A DNA stretch of 64,000 bases from Paeniglutamicibacter gangotriensis Lz1y (GTDB lineage Bacteria > Actinomycetota > Actinomycetes > Actinomycetales > Micrococcaceae): positions 124,001 through 188,000 of the forward strand of contig NZ_AOCK01000001.1 of the NCBI RefSeq assembly GCF_000348945.1. Reading direction: 5' to 3'. Made by a program: the position numbers and the translations under genes. Below, one piece after another: positions 28,460 to 36,486 of the stretch (position 1 is the first letter of the stretch; every line of letters begins with the position of its first letter). The notes under the pieces were generated by a model that did not search any database, was not told the origin of the DNA, and saw only the letters and a list, made by a program, of their open reading frames with translations.

Positions 28460-29455
28460 CTAGCTGTTGCCGGGATAGCTGATCGCCCGGCACAGTGAGG
28501 GCAGTGCTCCGCTGGCCAAATCCGCAATGACCCCCGGCAGCTCGGCGAAGTCCGACTCCCCGCTGATCAGCGCATCGAACACCGGATCCACCAGTGCCTC
28601 CATCACCAGGCCCAAACGCGATGCGTGCGTGTGCCGGTGCCGGCGGGCACGCCCGATCGTCGAGACCTGGCTGGCCGTGATGCGCAGGCGCCGGACGTGG
28701 AAGTCGGCACCGAGCGGAACCGCGGGGACATGGGACCCGAACCATGAGAGTTCAACCAAATCGCCCTCGTCCGCGAGCAGTTCCAGGCCCCGCGCGAGCC
28801 CTGCCTCGGTGGTGGATGCGTGGTAGACGATGTCGCATCCTCCCGTTGCTGCTTCGGGGGCAACGGCCTCGATCCCCATCTCGCGTGCCATGTCCCGCTT
28901 GGCGGGATCAGGGTCGATTAGTTGCAGCGCCGCCAGCGGGAAACGGCGCAACAACGCGGCCAGCGAAGCACCGATCATCCCCCCGCCCATCACCGCGACA
29001 CGGTCCCCCATGCACGGGGAGACGTCCCACAGGGCGTTCAGTGCCGTCTCCACGGGTCCGGCCAGAATGGCACGCCTGCTGGGGACATCCACGGGAATGA
29101 GACCCAACGCCTCCACCGGCACCACGTAGCGGTCTTGGTGGGGATAAAGGCAGAACACCCGGCGACCCAGCAGGTGCGCCGGCCCTTGCTCGACGATGCC
29201 GACCGAAAGGTATCCGTACTTCACCGGGAAAGGAAAGTCTCCTTCTTGAAAGGGTGCCCGCATCCTGGAGGCGACCGCCGCGGGGACCTGTCCGCGGTAC
29301 ACCAGCATCTCGGTGCCGCGGCTGACCCCGGAGTACAGGCTGCGCACCAGCGCCTCGCCCTGACGGGGAGCGGGCACCTGTCCCTGGCGGAGTTCTCCCG
29401 TCTCAAACGCCGTCGTCCAATAGGCGGTGACCTGCAGGGGCTGTTGTGGATCCAT
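28460..29455 (-). CDS. MDR-superfamily dehydrogenase (BchC-like, apparently without the catalytic zinc site)
   Basis: A 331-residue medium-chain dehydrogenase/reductase. The N-terminal GroES-like half has SGVSRGTEMLVYRGQVP where zinc alcohol dehydrogenases have a G-x-CGTD-x-H segment, so the usual zinc Cys is missing; this version, followed by FPFPVKYGYLSVG, recalls 2-desacetyl-2-hydroxyethyl bacteriochlorophyllide dehydrogenase-like proteins. The Rossmann motif is VAVMGGGMIGASLAALL (about 153-169). It heads the minus-strand gene set, 119 bases before the pterin-synthase-like gene, and is divergent from the phosphatidyltransferase. It probably oxidises or reduces a side chain or sugar of the product. 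Confidence 0.82.
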   Translation of the reverse strand: MDPQQPLQVTAYWTTAFETGELRQGQVPAPRQGEALVRSLYSGVSRGTEMLVYRGQVPAAVASRMRAPFQEGDFPFPVKYGYLSVGIVEQGPAHLLGRRVFCLYPHQDRYVVPVEALGLIPVDVPSRRAILAGPVETALNALWDVSPCMGDRVAVMGGGMIGASLAALLRRFPLAALQLIDPDPAKRDMAREMGIEAVAPEAATGGCDIVYHASTTEAGLARGLELLADEGDLVELSWFGSHVPAVPLGADFHVRRLRITASQVSTIGRARRHRHTHASRLGLVMEALVDPVFDALISGESDFAELPGVIADLASGALPSLCRAISYPGNS

Positions 29456-29574
29456 GTCTAGACTCTAGCTTCACCGACACCAGGCAACGTCCTGCGGCGG
29501 CTCCGAGCACCGAACCCGTTCCCGGCCCCAGTAGACTTTTTGCGAGATACCCAACTATCCAGGGGAGGAGCACG

Positions 29575-30333
29575 ATGCATCGATTCACGGGCCGGAGCCG
29601 GCACCAGGCGCTCACGGATGTGCTGTGCGCCATCGGGGGCTCCGTGGTGCTCGGTGCCGTGTTGGTGCACTTCGGGAAGGTCCCCTGGTGGGAAGGCCTT
29701 GCCGCGGTGGCCGGCGGACTGGCGTTGGTCTCCGTTAGCGTTCTGAACATCGTGCGGCGCGATCCCATGTTCTCGACCGCGGCGGACCGGGTGACGCTGA
29801 GCCGCGCCGTGCTCGGCGGCGGCTGCGCCACCCTCATCGTATTAGCAGCCCTGGGATCGGACCAGCACCGCTCGTGGTGGCTGGTTCTGCTGGCCGGTCC
29901 CGCGGTCTTGCTTGATGCCGTTGACGGGGCCGTGGCCAGGAGAACCGGCACCGCCTCGGCACAGGGTTCGAGACTGGACATGGAGACCGATGCCGCGCTG
30001 ATGTTGGTGCTCTCGGTGCCTTTGGCCTTCACGCTCGGGCCATGGGTGCTGGCGATCGGTTTGATGCGATACGGGTTCGTTGCGCTTTCCTGGCGGCGTC
30101 CCGCGCTGCAGGCGCCGCTGGAGTTCAGCCGGTTCCGCCGGATCGTGGCAGCCATCCAATCCGTGGTCCTTGTTGCTGCGCTGGTCCCCAGCGTACCCGT
30201 GCCCCTGGCCACGGCCACCGTGGCGTTCAGCCTGGCGCTGCTGGTCACGTCGTTTGCCCGCGATGTCGTCACCTTGGAACGCAGGCAAGGCTCCGGGACG
30301 GCCGAGGGAAAATCGGTGGACGGGCACATCTAG
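29575..30333 (+). CDS. CDP-alcohol phosphatidyltransferase family protein (unit 1)
   Basis: A 252-residue membrane protein with about six helices. It carries the family's metal-binding signature, D-x2-DG-x2-AR-x8-9-G-x3-D-x3-D, as LLDAVDGAVARRTGTASAQGSRLDMETDA (about residues 102-130), so it should transfer a phosphatidyl or phospho-alcohol group between a CDP-alcohol and an acceptor. Ribosome binding site AGGGGAGGAG is very strong. A close paralogue in unit 2 lies directly behind a response regulator. Specific lipid product unknown. Confidence 0.88.
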   Translation: MHRFTGRSRHQALTDVLCAIGGSVVLGAVLVHFGKVPWWEGLAAVAGGLALVSVSVLNIVRRDPMFSTAADRVTLSRAVLGGGCATLIVLAALGSDQHRSWWLVLLAGPAVLLDAVDGAVARRTGTASAQGSRLDMETDAALMLVLSVPLAFTLGPWVLAIGLMRYGFVALSWRRPALQAPLEFSRFRRIVAAIQSVVLVAALVPSVPVPLATATVAFSLALLVTSFARDVVTLERRQGSGTAEGKSVDGHI

Positions 30334-31072
30334 TTCAACGGATGGGGTTGAAAAACGACCTGGAATACAACCCGGCGCGATGCCCCGGAATTGAAAGCGT
30401 TGTCTTGGTGAACACCAGGGACCACGGATGCGATGTCCGTGCCGCAGGGTTTCCACGGCTCGAACAACGTCAGCCACACATCACAAGTGCCCTGCCATAG
30501 ACGGCGCTCGTGGTGCGCAGCGCTTCCCGGTGGGCGCCGGGAGAACCGGTGGCCCAGCGACCCCAGGCAGTTTCAGGAGCCGGTCCTCCAAGGCATGATC
30601 CACCGACCGGCGAGGAACCCCTCTGCAATGCCAGTCCGCGGTGGCACCAGCGACTGCGGCCCGCCAGGAGCTAAAGGCGGGACCAATGACAGGCACTAGC
30701 GTCACAGTTCGCCAGAAGTCCTTGGCCTCCTTGAGGCGTGAAGTCTCCGGGCGAGCCAGGTCCAAGTGCGTGAGCCCACGAGCGCGGCGTATACCGCGCC
30801 GGGGCAGATCGCCCAAATGCGCGCTTGGGCAGAGAATCCATACCATTTGTCTTTCATCATGGTTCCACTGCCGCACCGCGGTGACGATCTTGGCGATCAA
30901 CCCATCGAACCGATGGGTCTTCGCGTGTCACCGGTGACATTCCATCCGGGGCGCGTTCGAGTTCCCCGCGCTCAGCAGAAGCACGGGACCAACGCCGGGA
31001 AGACCGATTCATCGTGTTTTTTCAGGACCCAACCCAGTGGGGTTTTCCGGCACGCGCGCTCAACGTGGGCTC
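30334..31072. other. 739-base intergenic stretch, longer than in unit 2
   Basis: The corresponding gap in unit 2 is only 224 bases. Both ends resemble that gap (GTTGGTGAACACC near 30410, and the segment running into AACGTGGGCTCATG at 31060-31075), so about 0.5 kb in the middle is extra. A 139-codon minus-strand frame (30481-30900) lies there but matches no family I recognise. Confidence 0.5.
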
Positions 31073-31930
31073 ATGACAACGCCGGATGCCGGACAGTGGC
31101 CCTCGACACCCCGGGAAGGCACCACTCCCAGGACACGGAATCCGAGGAAGCGTACCTGCCACACAAGTGGTCGGCGTCATGGGTTCTGGTGATCGGTTTG
31201 GGCATGATCATCCCGGGCGGCACTATCGTCGGGGTGGCGTTGCCGAGCATCATCACCAGCCTCGATCTGGAGCTCACCGAGGCCCAGTGGATCAACAGCA
31301 CCTACTCGGTCGTGTTCGTGGCACTGTTGCCCTCCACTGGACGGAGCGGTAACCGGCTGGGTCGGAAACGATTGTTCATCGCCGGTACGGCGATCTTCGT
31401 GGTCGGTTCCACCCTGGCTGCACTCTCGGGTTCATCCCCGCTGCTGCTCGCTCGGGTGGTGCAGGGAATCGGTGGATCGATGGTGCTTCCCGCCAACCTG
31501 TCCACCAGCAACGCCGTCTTGCGCGGCAAGGACCGCGCTGCGGCCTTTGGGGTCTGGGGTCTGGGGTGCAACCATGTCCGGGGCCGCCGCCGTGGGGCCG
31601 TTGCTCGGTGGCCGGCTCGCCGGGTCTTTCTCCCGGGAGCGGATCTTCCTGGTCAATGTGCCGATCGGGGTGGCCGTGGTCTTCGCGATCATCGAGAGAC
31701 CCTCCAGGGGATGACGGGCGCCTACGCGGGACGCAACGGTCCTGTTCCGGACCTGGCCCCAAAGCGCCGCCGCTTCTCCGGTTCCAGTGATCGGGTTGCT
31801 CGGCCTGGTGGCGATCGCGGTCTTTTTGCTGTGGGACCGGCAGCGCGATAAAGTACGGCGCTCGGCACTGGTGGACCTCTCGCTGTTCAGCCTGCCCCGA
31901 TTCAGCTGGGGCAACATGACCGCTGCCACG
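31073..31930 (+). pseudogene. broken DHA2-type MFS exporter (unit 1 copy)
   Basis: This copies the first half of the intact exporter at 37488. Compared with that gene it has a net 4-base loss in the first 60 bases, a net 7-base gain from a repeated GGGGTCTG near 31551-31566, a loss of about 108 bases near 31675, and then a sudden end in the middle of the gene (near 31930), where it joins the end of a DUF2871 gene. Motifs such as DGTIVGVALP (here GGTIVGVALP) and GRKRLFIAGTAIF are still readable. It cannot make a working transporter. Confidence 0.88.
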
Positions 31931-31974
31931 GCATGCAGCGCACGAAGCAGCCCTGGGAACGCGTCTCGGCGTAG
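31927..31974 (+). pseudogene. 3' remnant of DUF2871 gene (unit 1)
   Basis: The last 48 bases match the end of the intact DUF2871 gene (43755-43802), reading HGMQ..KQP.E.VSA-stop in the old frame. It is fused directly to the truncated MFS gene, marking a deletion that removed the region equivalent to about 38.45-43.75 kb of unit 2. Confidence 0.8.
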
Positions 31975-32045
31975 TCCCAGCGGCACCGAATTTCCGTGTT
32001 CGGGCCAAGTCCGTACGTGCCTAACAGGAAAATGCGGTGGCCAAC

Positions 32046-32079
32046 GAGAAGGTCCGCTGACTCTTTGAGTCACCTTTTC
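32046..32079 (+). promoter_or_regulatory. covarying leader hairpin upstream of the ubiB remnant (unit 1)
   Basis: Outer stem GAGAAGGT/ACCTTTTC and inner stem GACTC-TTT-GAGTC. In unit 2 the inner stem is GACCC/GGGTC: the C-to-T change on one side is matched by G-to-A on the other, so pairing is conserved. Confidence 0.55.
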
Positions 32080-32137
32080 CATCGTGCTGGCTGACGCATT
32101 ACGGTGTAGAGATACTTTGACAACAATGGGAGCCATC

Positions 32138-32179
32138 ATGATTCTTTGCCACCTTCGCCTACCAGGGTCCCCGTCCTGA
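32138..32179 (+). other. 13-codon upstream ORF before the ubiB remnant (unit 1)
   Basis: Reads MILCHLRLPGSPS-stop behind GGGAG, and its TGA shares an A with the ATG of the following ubiB fragment. It is identical to the one in unit 2. Confidence 0.5.
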
Positions 32180-32379
32180 TGGCCATTTTGGGTGTGCTGC
32201 TGGCGGTTCTGCTGGCCATCACGGGATTGCTTTTCCTGGTGCTTCAATCGTGGTTGGCCGACACCGTGGTTCGCCGTGTGGTGGGCGTGCCCATTGGCTG
32301 GCCGCGCTCCATCGTTGTGGGTTTCGTGATGAGTGTTGCCATGGGATTAACAGTGCAATATCTTTTTCGTGCATGTTAA
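32179..32379 (+). pseudogene. 5' remnant of ubiB/ABC1 kinase gene (unit 1)
   Basis: About 190 bases nearly identical to the start of the intact gene at 44007, covering the first membrane helices (MAILGVLLAVLLAITGLLFLVLQSW...). Similarity stops after TTTTTCGTGC, where a stop codon soon follows. The whole kinase domain is missing. Confidence 0.85.
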
Positions 32380-32519
32380 ATAAGTACAGGACCGGTCGTG
32401 ACGGCTAAGGATGAGCAAATCCGCCGCGAAAGGTCCTGCTGATCACTCGCACCTTGAAGCGGTATCCCCACCAGTAAGGTATGAAACCTCACGCCACCGG
32501 CGTACGCGTTGACAGTTGT

Positions 32520-32990
32520 TTATGGTTTCCAAACCATGAGGATCACGATTACGAGCAGGCAGAGCGTGGTGATACCGGAGCTGACAGCGATCGCCCCATA
32601 ACCGCTCCTCGGTGCCGCTACGCCCGGGGATGCGGTATCGGGGTGGGTGTCTGGCGTTGCCGTTGCCCTCAGCGCCTCGCCCGTACGTTGCATGACGGGC
32701 ACGATCAGGAACAGGGCCAACCCTAGGGCGACGACGTACAGCAGGATCGATAACCAGATCCAGGTGGCGCCGAAGGATATATTGAACTCGCTCATGCCCA
32801 TCGCCCCGAAGCCAAACACGATCACGAGCAGGGATAGCAAACTGAATAGCCTGGTTGACTTAGATAGCGCTACCACTTGGGGTCCCTCGCCGGCTCGAAT
32901 CGAACGCATCGCCGTCATCGGCAGAATTGCCATCGGACCGACGATGAACACCGCACCGACCACATGCAGCACAGCAATTACGGTACTCAT
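32520..32990 (-). CDS. small integral membrane protein (DUF2269-like)
   Basis: A 156-residue protein with four predicted helices: about 5-27 (VIAVLHVVGAVFIVGPMAIL), 50-70, 78-98 and 133-153. The pattern, with a short basic loop (RSIRAGEGPQV) after helix 1, resembles DUF2269-type membrane proteins of unknown function. GAGG lies eight bases upstream of ATG. It follows the DUF3817 gene by 40 bases and is probably co-transcribed. Neither gene is repeated in the other units, so they are an insertion or a leftover between units 1 and 2. Confidence 0.65.
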   Translation of the reverse strand: MSTVIAVLHVVGAVFIVGPMAILPMTAMRSIRAGEGPQVVALSKSTRLFSLLSLLVIVFGFGAMGMSEFNISFGATWIWLSILLYVVALGLALFLIVPVMQRTGEALRATATPDTHPDTASPGVAAPRSGYGAIAVSSGITTLCLLVIVILMVWKP

Positions 32991-33030
32991 AGCTTCAACC
33001 TCTTATCTATTTCACTTTTCATGGCGCTTC

Positions 33031-33540
33031 TCATCTTCCGGGTGGGCCGATGATCAGCAGGACGGTCATGATGACGACGACACCCAAAACGAACAGTGTG
33101 ATCAAGGCGGCCGGGCGGTTGAGTAACCAGCGCAGGAAACGGCGCGGCCACGTAAGGTCGCGTGGATCTTCGCTCGCCTTACGGTGCCACTCACCCTCGA
33201 GCTTGTCTCGGCGCACAAGCCACATGTCGAAAGGGATCGTCGCATAGGGCACGATCGCGGTGGCGACCGCAGCCGCGATTTGCGCGACACTCCAGCGCTG
33301 GTTGACGCCGATGAGTACGGCTGTCAGCGCGTATGTGATGAAGACGAAACCATGGATGGATCCGCCGATCAGCACGGGCAGGCTACCCAGACCAGCTACA
33401 TATTTCAGGAGCATTCCCGTGATCAACAGGGTCCAGGTTATCGCCTCGGCTATGGACACGGCTCGATAGAAGCTGCGCGGGGTGACCCAAATGGTGGATG
33501 ACTTGTGTACAGGTGATGTCGTCTGCTTGTTAATGATCAC
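33031..33540 (-). CDS. DUF3817 family membrane protein
   Basis: A 169-residue protein. The core FYRAVSIAEAITWTLLITGMLLKY, GSIHGFVFITYALTAVLIG and VPYATIPFDMWLVRRDKL is the DUF3817 signature (three helices ending in FD-x-W-L-RR). An extra C-terminal helix (about 143-165) follows a charged loop. Function of the family is unknown. A likely ribosome binding site GAAGGTGAAG precedes the ATG. It is the first gene of a two-gene minus-strand operon. Confidence 0.8.
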   Translation of the reverse strand: MIINKQTTSPVHKSSTIWVTPRSFYRAVSIAEAITWTLLITGMLLKYVAGLGSLPVLIGGSIHGFVFITYALTAVLIGVNQRWSVAQIAAAVATAIVPYATIPFDMWLVRRDKLEGEWHRKASEDPRDLTWPRRFLRWLLNRPAALITLFVLGVVVIMTVLLIIGPPGR

Positions 33541-33999
33541 ACTTCACCTTCTCACCTGTGCGCGCCGTGTGCATCAACCAAAAGGTTGGCTCTCCCGGCC
33601 CCGACGGCCGTTTTTGCGTGGTCACCACTGAGCTTCGTCGACGGAGCATCCGTGTCGGGATCATCATCGCACAGCGGCCTCTGTGTACTGGGTAGACGTT
33701 TCGGGTGATTCGGGTTCAGCGTGTGTCTGATGGTGTCATTTTCAGTATCTGTCTGCGCCGACGGTGTCGCCCAGAAGCGCTCCAATGCGCTGGCTGTGCC
33801 TCCACCCAAACATGCCGATCGTCTCGCTACCAGTACCGGTCCAAGGAGTCTTGTCCTGCTTGAGCTTGCATGGATCAACCAACCAATTGGAATCACCGAA
33901 ACGAAGCTGACAACTCCCGCAGGGACTGTTTGGATTGAATAGTTCAGTGGCAACCGCGTACGTTCGGCAGTTAGGGATGAAATGAGAGGAGGAGCCGCG
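33541..33999. other. 459-base divergent gap, no gene recognised
   Basis: A minus-strand frame here (up to 34100) overlaps a real gene and resembles nothing. The right edge, GTGGCAAC then TACG-TCGGCAG at 33941-33970, is repeated at 47929-47953 in front of the paralogous small membrane protein and so marks the start of repeat unit 2. Confidence 0.5.
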
Positions 34000-34470
34000 G
34001 TGAGTAGACCTTCAGGGAACCGGGGGCTAGGATCTGGGGCCGTCCAGAATTTCTTCACGATCGCGTTGCGGTCTAGCTGGCGCTGGCTGGCGATGCTCAT
34101 GCTGTTGGTTTCCGCGGCCGCACACTTACCGGTGGTTGGTCCCGGACTGACTGACGCAGTCTATGTCGGTGTTCTCTTTATTATGCTGATCCTTGCAGAT
34201 TTTGTGCTAATCGTCAGGTTGTGGATCCATGACAGTCCAGCCATATGGGTCTTGATGGCCACCATTACTGGTTTGGCGTTATTGGCCTATGTCTTATCGC
34301 GCACGGTGGGATTACCTCAATCGTCGGACTATATCGGGGATTGGGTCTCCCTGCCGGGGCTCGCGTCGATCGCTTCTGAAGCCGTGGGTTGTATCGTCGC
34401 GTTCTTAGTTTTGGTTAGGCTTTTCTCCAACGCACACCGGCCGGGCCAGGTTGGGCCCGCAGCAAGGTGA
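34000..34470 (+). CDS. four-helix small membrane protein (head of unit 2)
   Basis: A 156-residue protein with four helices (about 28-48, 55-78, 85-105, 122-142) and a conserved YVLSRTVGLPQSS-YIGDWVS loop. It has a paralogue of identical length at 47982 (head of unit 3). GTG 34000 is chosen over ATG 33982 because it follows GAGGAGGAG and aligns with the paralogue's start. The loop and helix pattern recall small DUF-type membrane proteins of unknown function. Conserved loop sequence in both copies implies it is or was a functional protein. Confidence 0.72.
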   Translation: MSRPSGNRGLGSGAVQNFFTIALRSSWRWLAMLMLLVSAAAHLPVVGPGLTDAVYVGVLFIMLILADFVLIVRLWIHDSPAIWVLMATITGLALLAYVLSRTVGLPQSSDYIGDWVSLPGLASIASEAVGCIVAFLVLVRLFSNAHRPGQVGPAAR

Positions 34471-34719
34471 TATACGGACAGTAGGAGGCCGGACGTCGTC
34501 CAACCCGTCAACCTGACGGTGCAGTTCGCGTTCATGGGTTGTTTCTACTCGCCTACCGACCCGACACGGCGTCTGTGATCTGAGCTGCGGCTGCGCTCAC
34601 GACGATCGCACTGCCGTGATATTGCGGTTGCTGTCTGAAGACGGCCTTGCGCCCTGGTTTGGATCCATTCCGAACGCCTTATCGGTAATTCCTGGGGTTC
34701 GGTTTGTTGTGCCGGCGCA

Positions 34720-34910
34720 GCACAGCGTTGCAGGGGGCTGCAGAGCGCTGCAGGCGATCAGTCGTTCGGAGTGCGGCGTCTTTTTATACGCTCATGGCAA
34801 CAAGACCCGGGTGTGGCGTTTACAAGCGAAAGTTGAAGACACACTACTTATCGGAACCAGAATAACGGACTATGCCAACCTTGCGTTGGGTTTGCCGACA
34901 GGCGCACGGG
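34720..34910 (+). pseudogene. eroded GTP cyclohydrolase II fragment
   Basis: One frame reads ALQAIS...GVFLYAHG...R...L..K, then YANLALGLP-GAR. Aligned to the cyclohydrolase at 23818 (ALQAIA...[12 protein letters not shown]...NKL...[13 protein letters not shown]) I count about 23 identities in 60 residues with a one-residue gap. Zinc cysteines and the HEGR core are lost. It sits in an open frame running into the decayed kinase downstream. Confidence 0.6.
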
Positions 34911-35041
34911 TTTGCCGGTTCCCGGGTTGCGCAAAGCACTCAACACCATGGTTTCAGGATCTCCTTTATATGAAACTGTGGGGCGTGGGCTCAACCCTTC
35001 GGTGGAGCCCTGTGGTCGGGAGGCGTCGATACGCTGAGTGG

Positions 35042-35854
35042 GTGAACGTTGATGCCCAGCACCCAAAATTTTTTGGCTTACACAACCCTGTCGAGACCCC
35101 CAAGACATCGCACGAGGAAACGGTGCTGCGTGTGCTGCGTATGGGGTTGTATGTCGGGCTCGCTCGTGTGCTATCACCCGGGCCAGGTCCGGTCCGGGGC
35201 ATCACCGTTACCGCCCCGAATTCCCTGCTCGCCGCGCCGTACCTGGTTGGAACCGTGCAGGAAAAGTGCCATGCCGCCGGTCGGGCACCAAGTACTGTTC
35301 CCTGGGCCAAGTGGGGGCTCTGTGCGGTCGTGGTGTTATGGCTCGTGCTGCTTTACCTGCATGTTGGCTACTCCTGGCTGGCGTTCACGTTGTTCTTCCT
35401 GCACCAGAAAATCCTGGGCCACTGCAATTCGCTTCTCGCCGTCGCGCTACTCACCGTGGGCGTCATCGCCGCCGGCTGGTTCCATTCGGGACCTGCGGTC
35501 CTGGGGCCGGTGATCTGGGCAGTCTTTACAGTAATCATGGGCATGGTCTGCAAGGCGCTGTACACCGAAGACGTGAACCAGCGGGCGGCCCTGGATGAAC
35601 TGCCTGCCACCCGCGCCGCGATCACTGTCGAACAGCACCGCGCAAGGGCTTTGGAAGAACGCACCCGGTTGGCCCGCAAAAACGCTGGAATTCCGACCAA
35701 GCCTCGGTCCGATGGCACCCGAAACGGGCTAATCGGGTTGCATGAGCGGCTGGAATTGCTCGGCGGCACCCTGAAAATCGAATCGGCACCCGGGGAGGGG
35801 ACGGTACTTGCCGTCTGTGTTCCTTACACCATTGAAGAAAGCCAAGGACGATGA
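35042..35854 (+). pseudogene. decayed sensor kinase lacking H-box (unit 2)
   Basis: Homologous to the kinase at 21299 from its GTG start through the membrane helices to ERTRLAR, and again from GIPTKPRSDGT through LHERLELLGGTLKIESAPGEGT to the end. The middle, which would hold the phospho-accepting His, dimerisation helices and the N-box of the ATPase, is deleted in frame. The reading frame is open, so a protein could be made, but it cannot autophosphorylate. Its stop overlaps the start of the following intact regulator (ATGA). Confidence 0.85.
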
Positions 35855-36486
35855 GAAACCTAAAGATCATGCTCGTCGATGACCACCCGGAGGTGCGCGC
35901 AGGCCTACGCGTCGTGCTCACCGAACAAGGCGGACTTCAAGTGCTGGCCGAAGCCGAGGACGGGGCGGCCGCCCTGGCCCAGCTCGAACGACTGGGCACC
36001 CTGGGCCAACGCGTTGACGTGGTGCTGATGGATTTGCAGATGGACGGCATGGATGGAGTAGTAGCCACCAAAAGAATCCGCGCGCGGGGAGGCCCACCGG
36101 TGCTGATCCTAACCACCTATGACTCGGACGCCGACATCCGCGCCGCATTGGACGCCGGAGCTGCAGGATACCTGCTCAAGGACGCACCGCTCGGCGATGT
36201 ACTCGCGGCCGTCGAGGCCGCAGCGAAGGGCGAGCACGTGCTTTCAACTCAGGTCGCAGCGCGCAACGCACCTCAGACCCACACCAACAGGACCGACCTG
36301 AGCCCGCGGGAACGGGAACTGCTGCAACTACTGGCCCGGGGAAACAGCAACAAGGAGATCGCTGCCGAGCTTTTCATCTCCCAATCCACCGTCAAGACGC
36401 ACCTGATCCACATCTACGACAAGCTCGGGGTGGAGAACCGCACTGCAGCGATCGACAGGGCCCGTGGCAACCGGCTGATTCACTAG
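35851..36486 (+). CDS. NarL/LuxR-family response regulator (unit 2)
   Basis: A 211-residue paralogue of the regulator at 22600, the same length and almost the same in the receiver (DD, MDLQMDGMDG, TTYD, LLKDAPL) and in the DNA-binding helix-turn-helix (NSNKEIAAELFISQSTVKTHLIHIYDKL). It is intact although the kinase gene in front of it has lost its H-box, so it must be served by another kinase, most simply the one at 21299. Both regulators would probably bind the same sites. Confidence 0.9.
   Translation: MRNLKIMLVDDHPEVRAGLRVVLTEQGGLQVLAEAEDGAAALAQLERLGTLGQRVDVVLMDLQMDGMDGVVATKRIRARGGPPVLILTTYDSDADIRAALDAGAAGYLLKDAPLGDVLAAVEAAAKGEHVLSTQVAARNAPQTHTNRTDLSPRERELLQLLARGNSNKEIAAELFISQSTVKTHLIHIYDKLGVENRTAAIDRARGNRLIH

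Noticed and set aside
33552-34100. 182-codon minus-strand frame
   Set aside because: No family resemblance, overlaps the well-supported small membrane protein start and its ribosome binding site.
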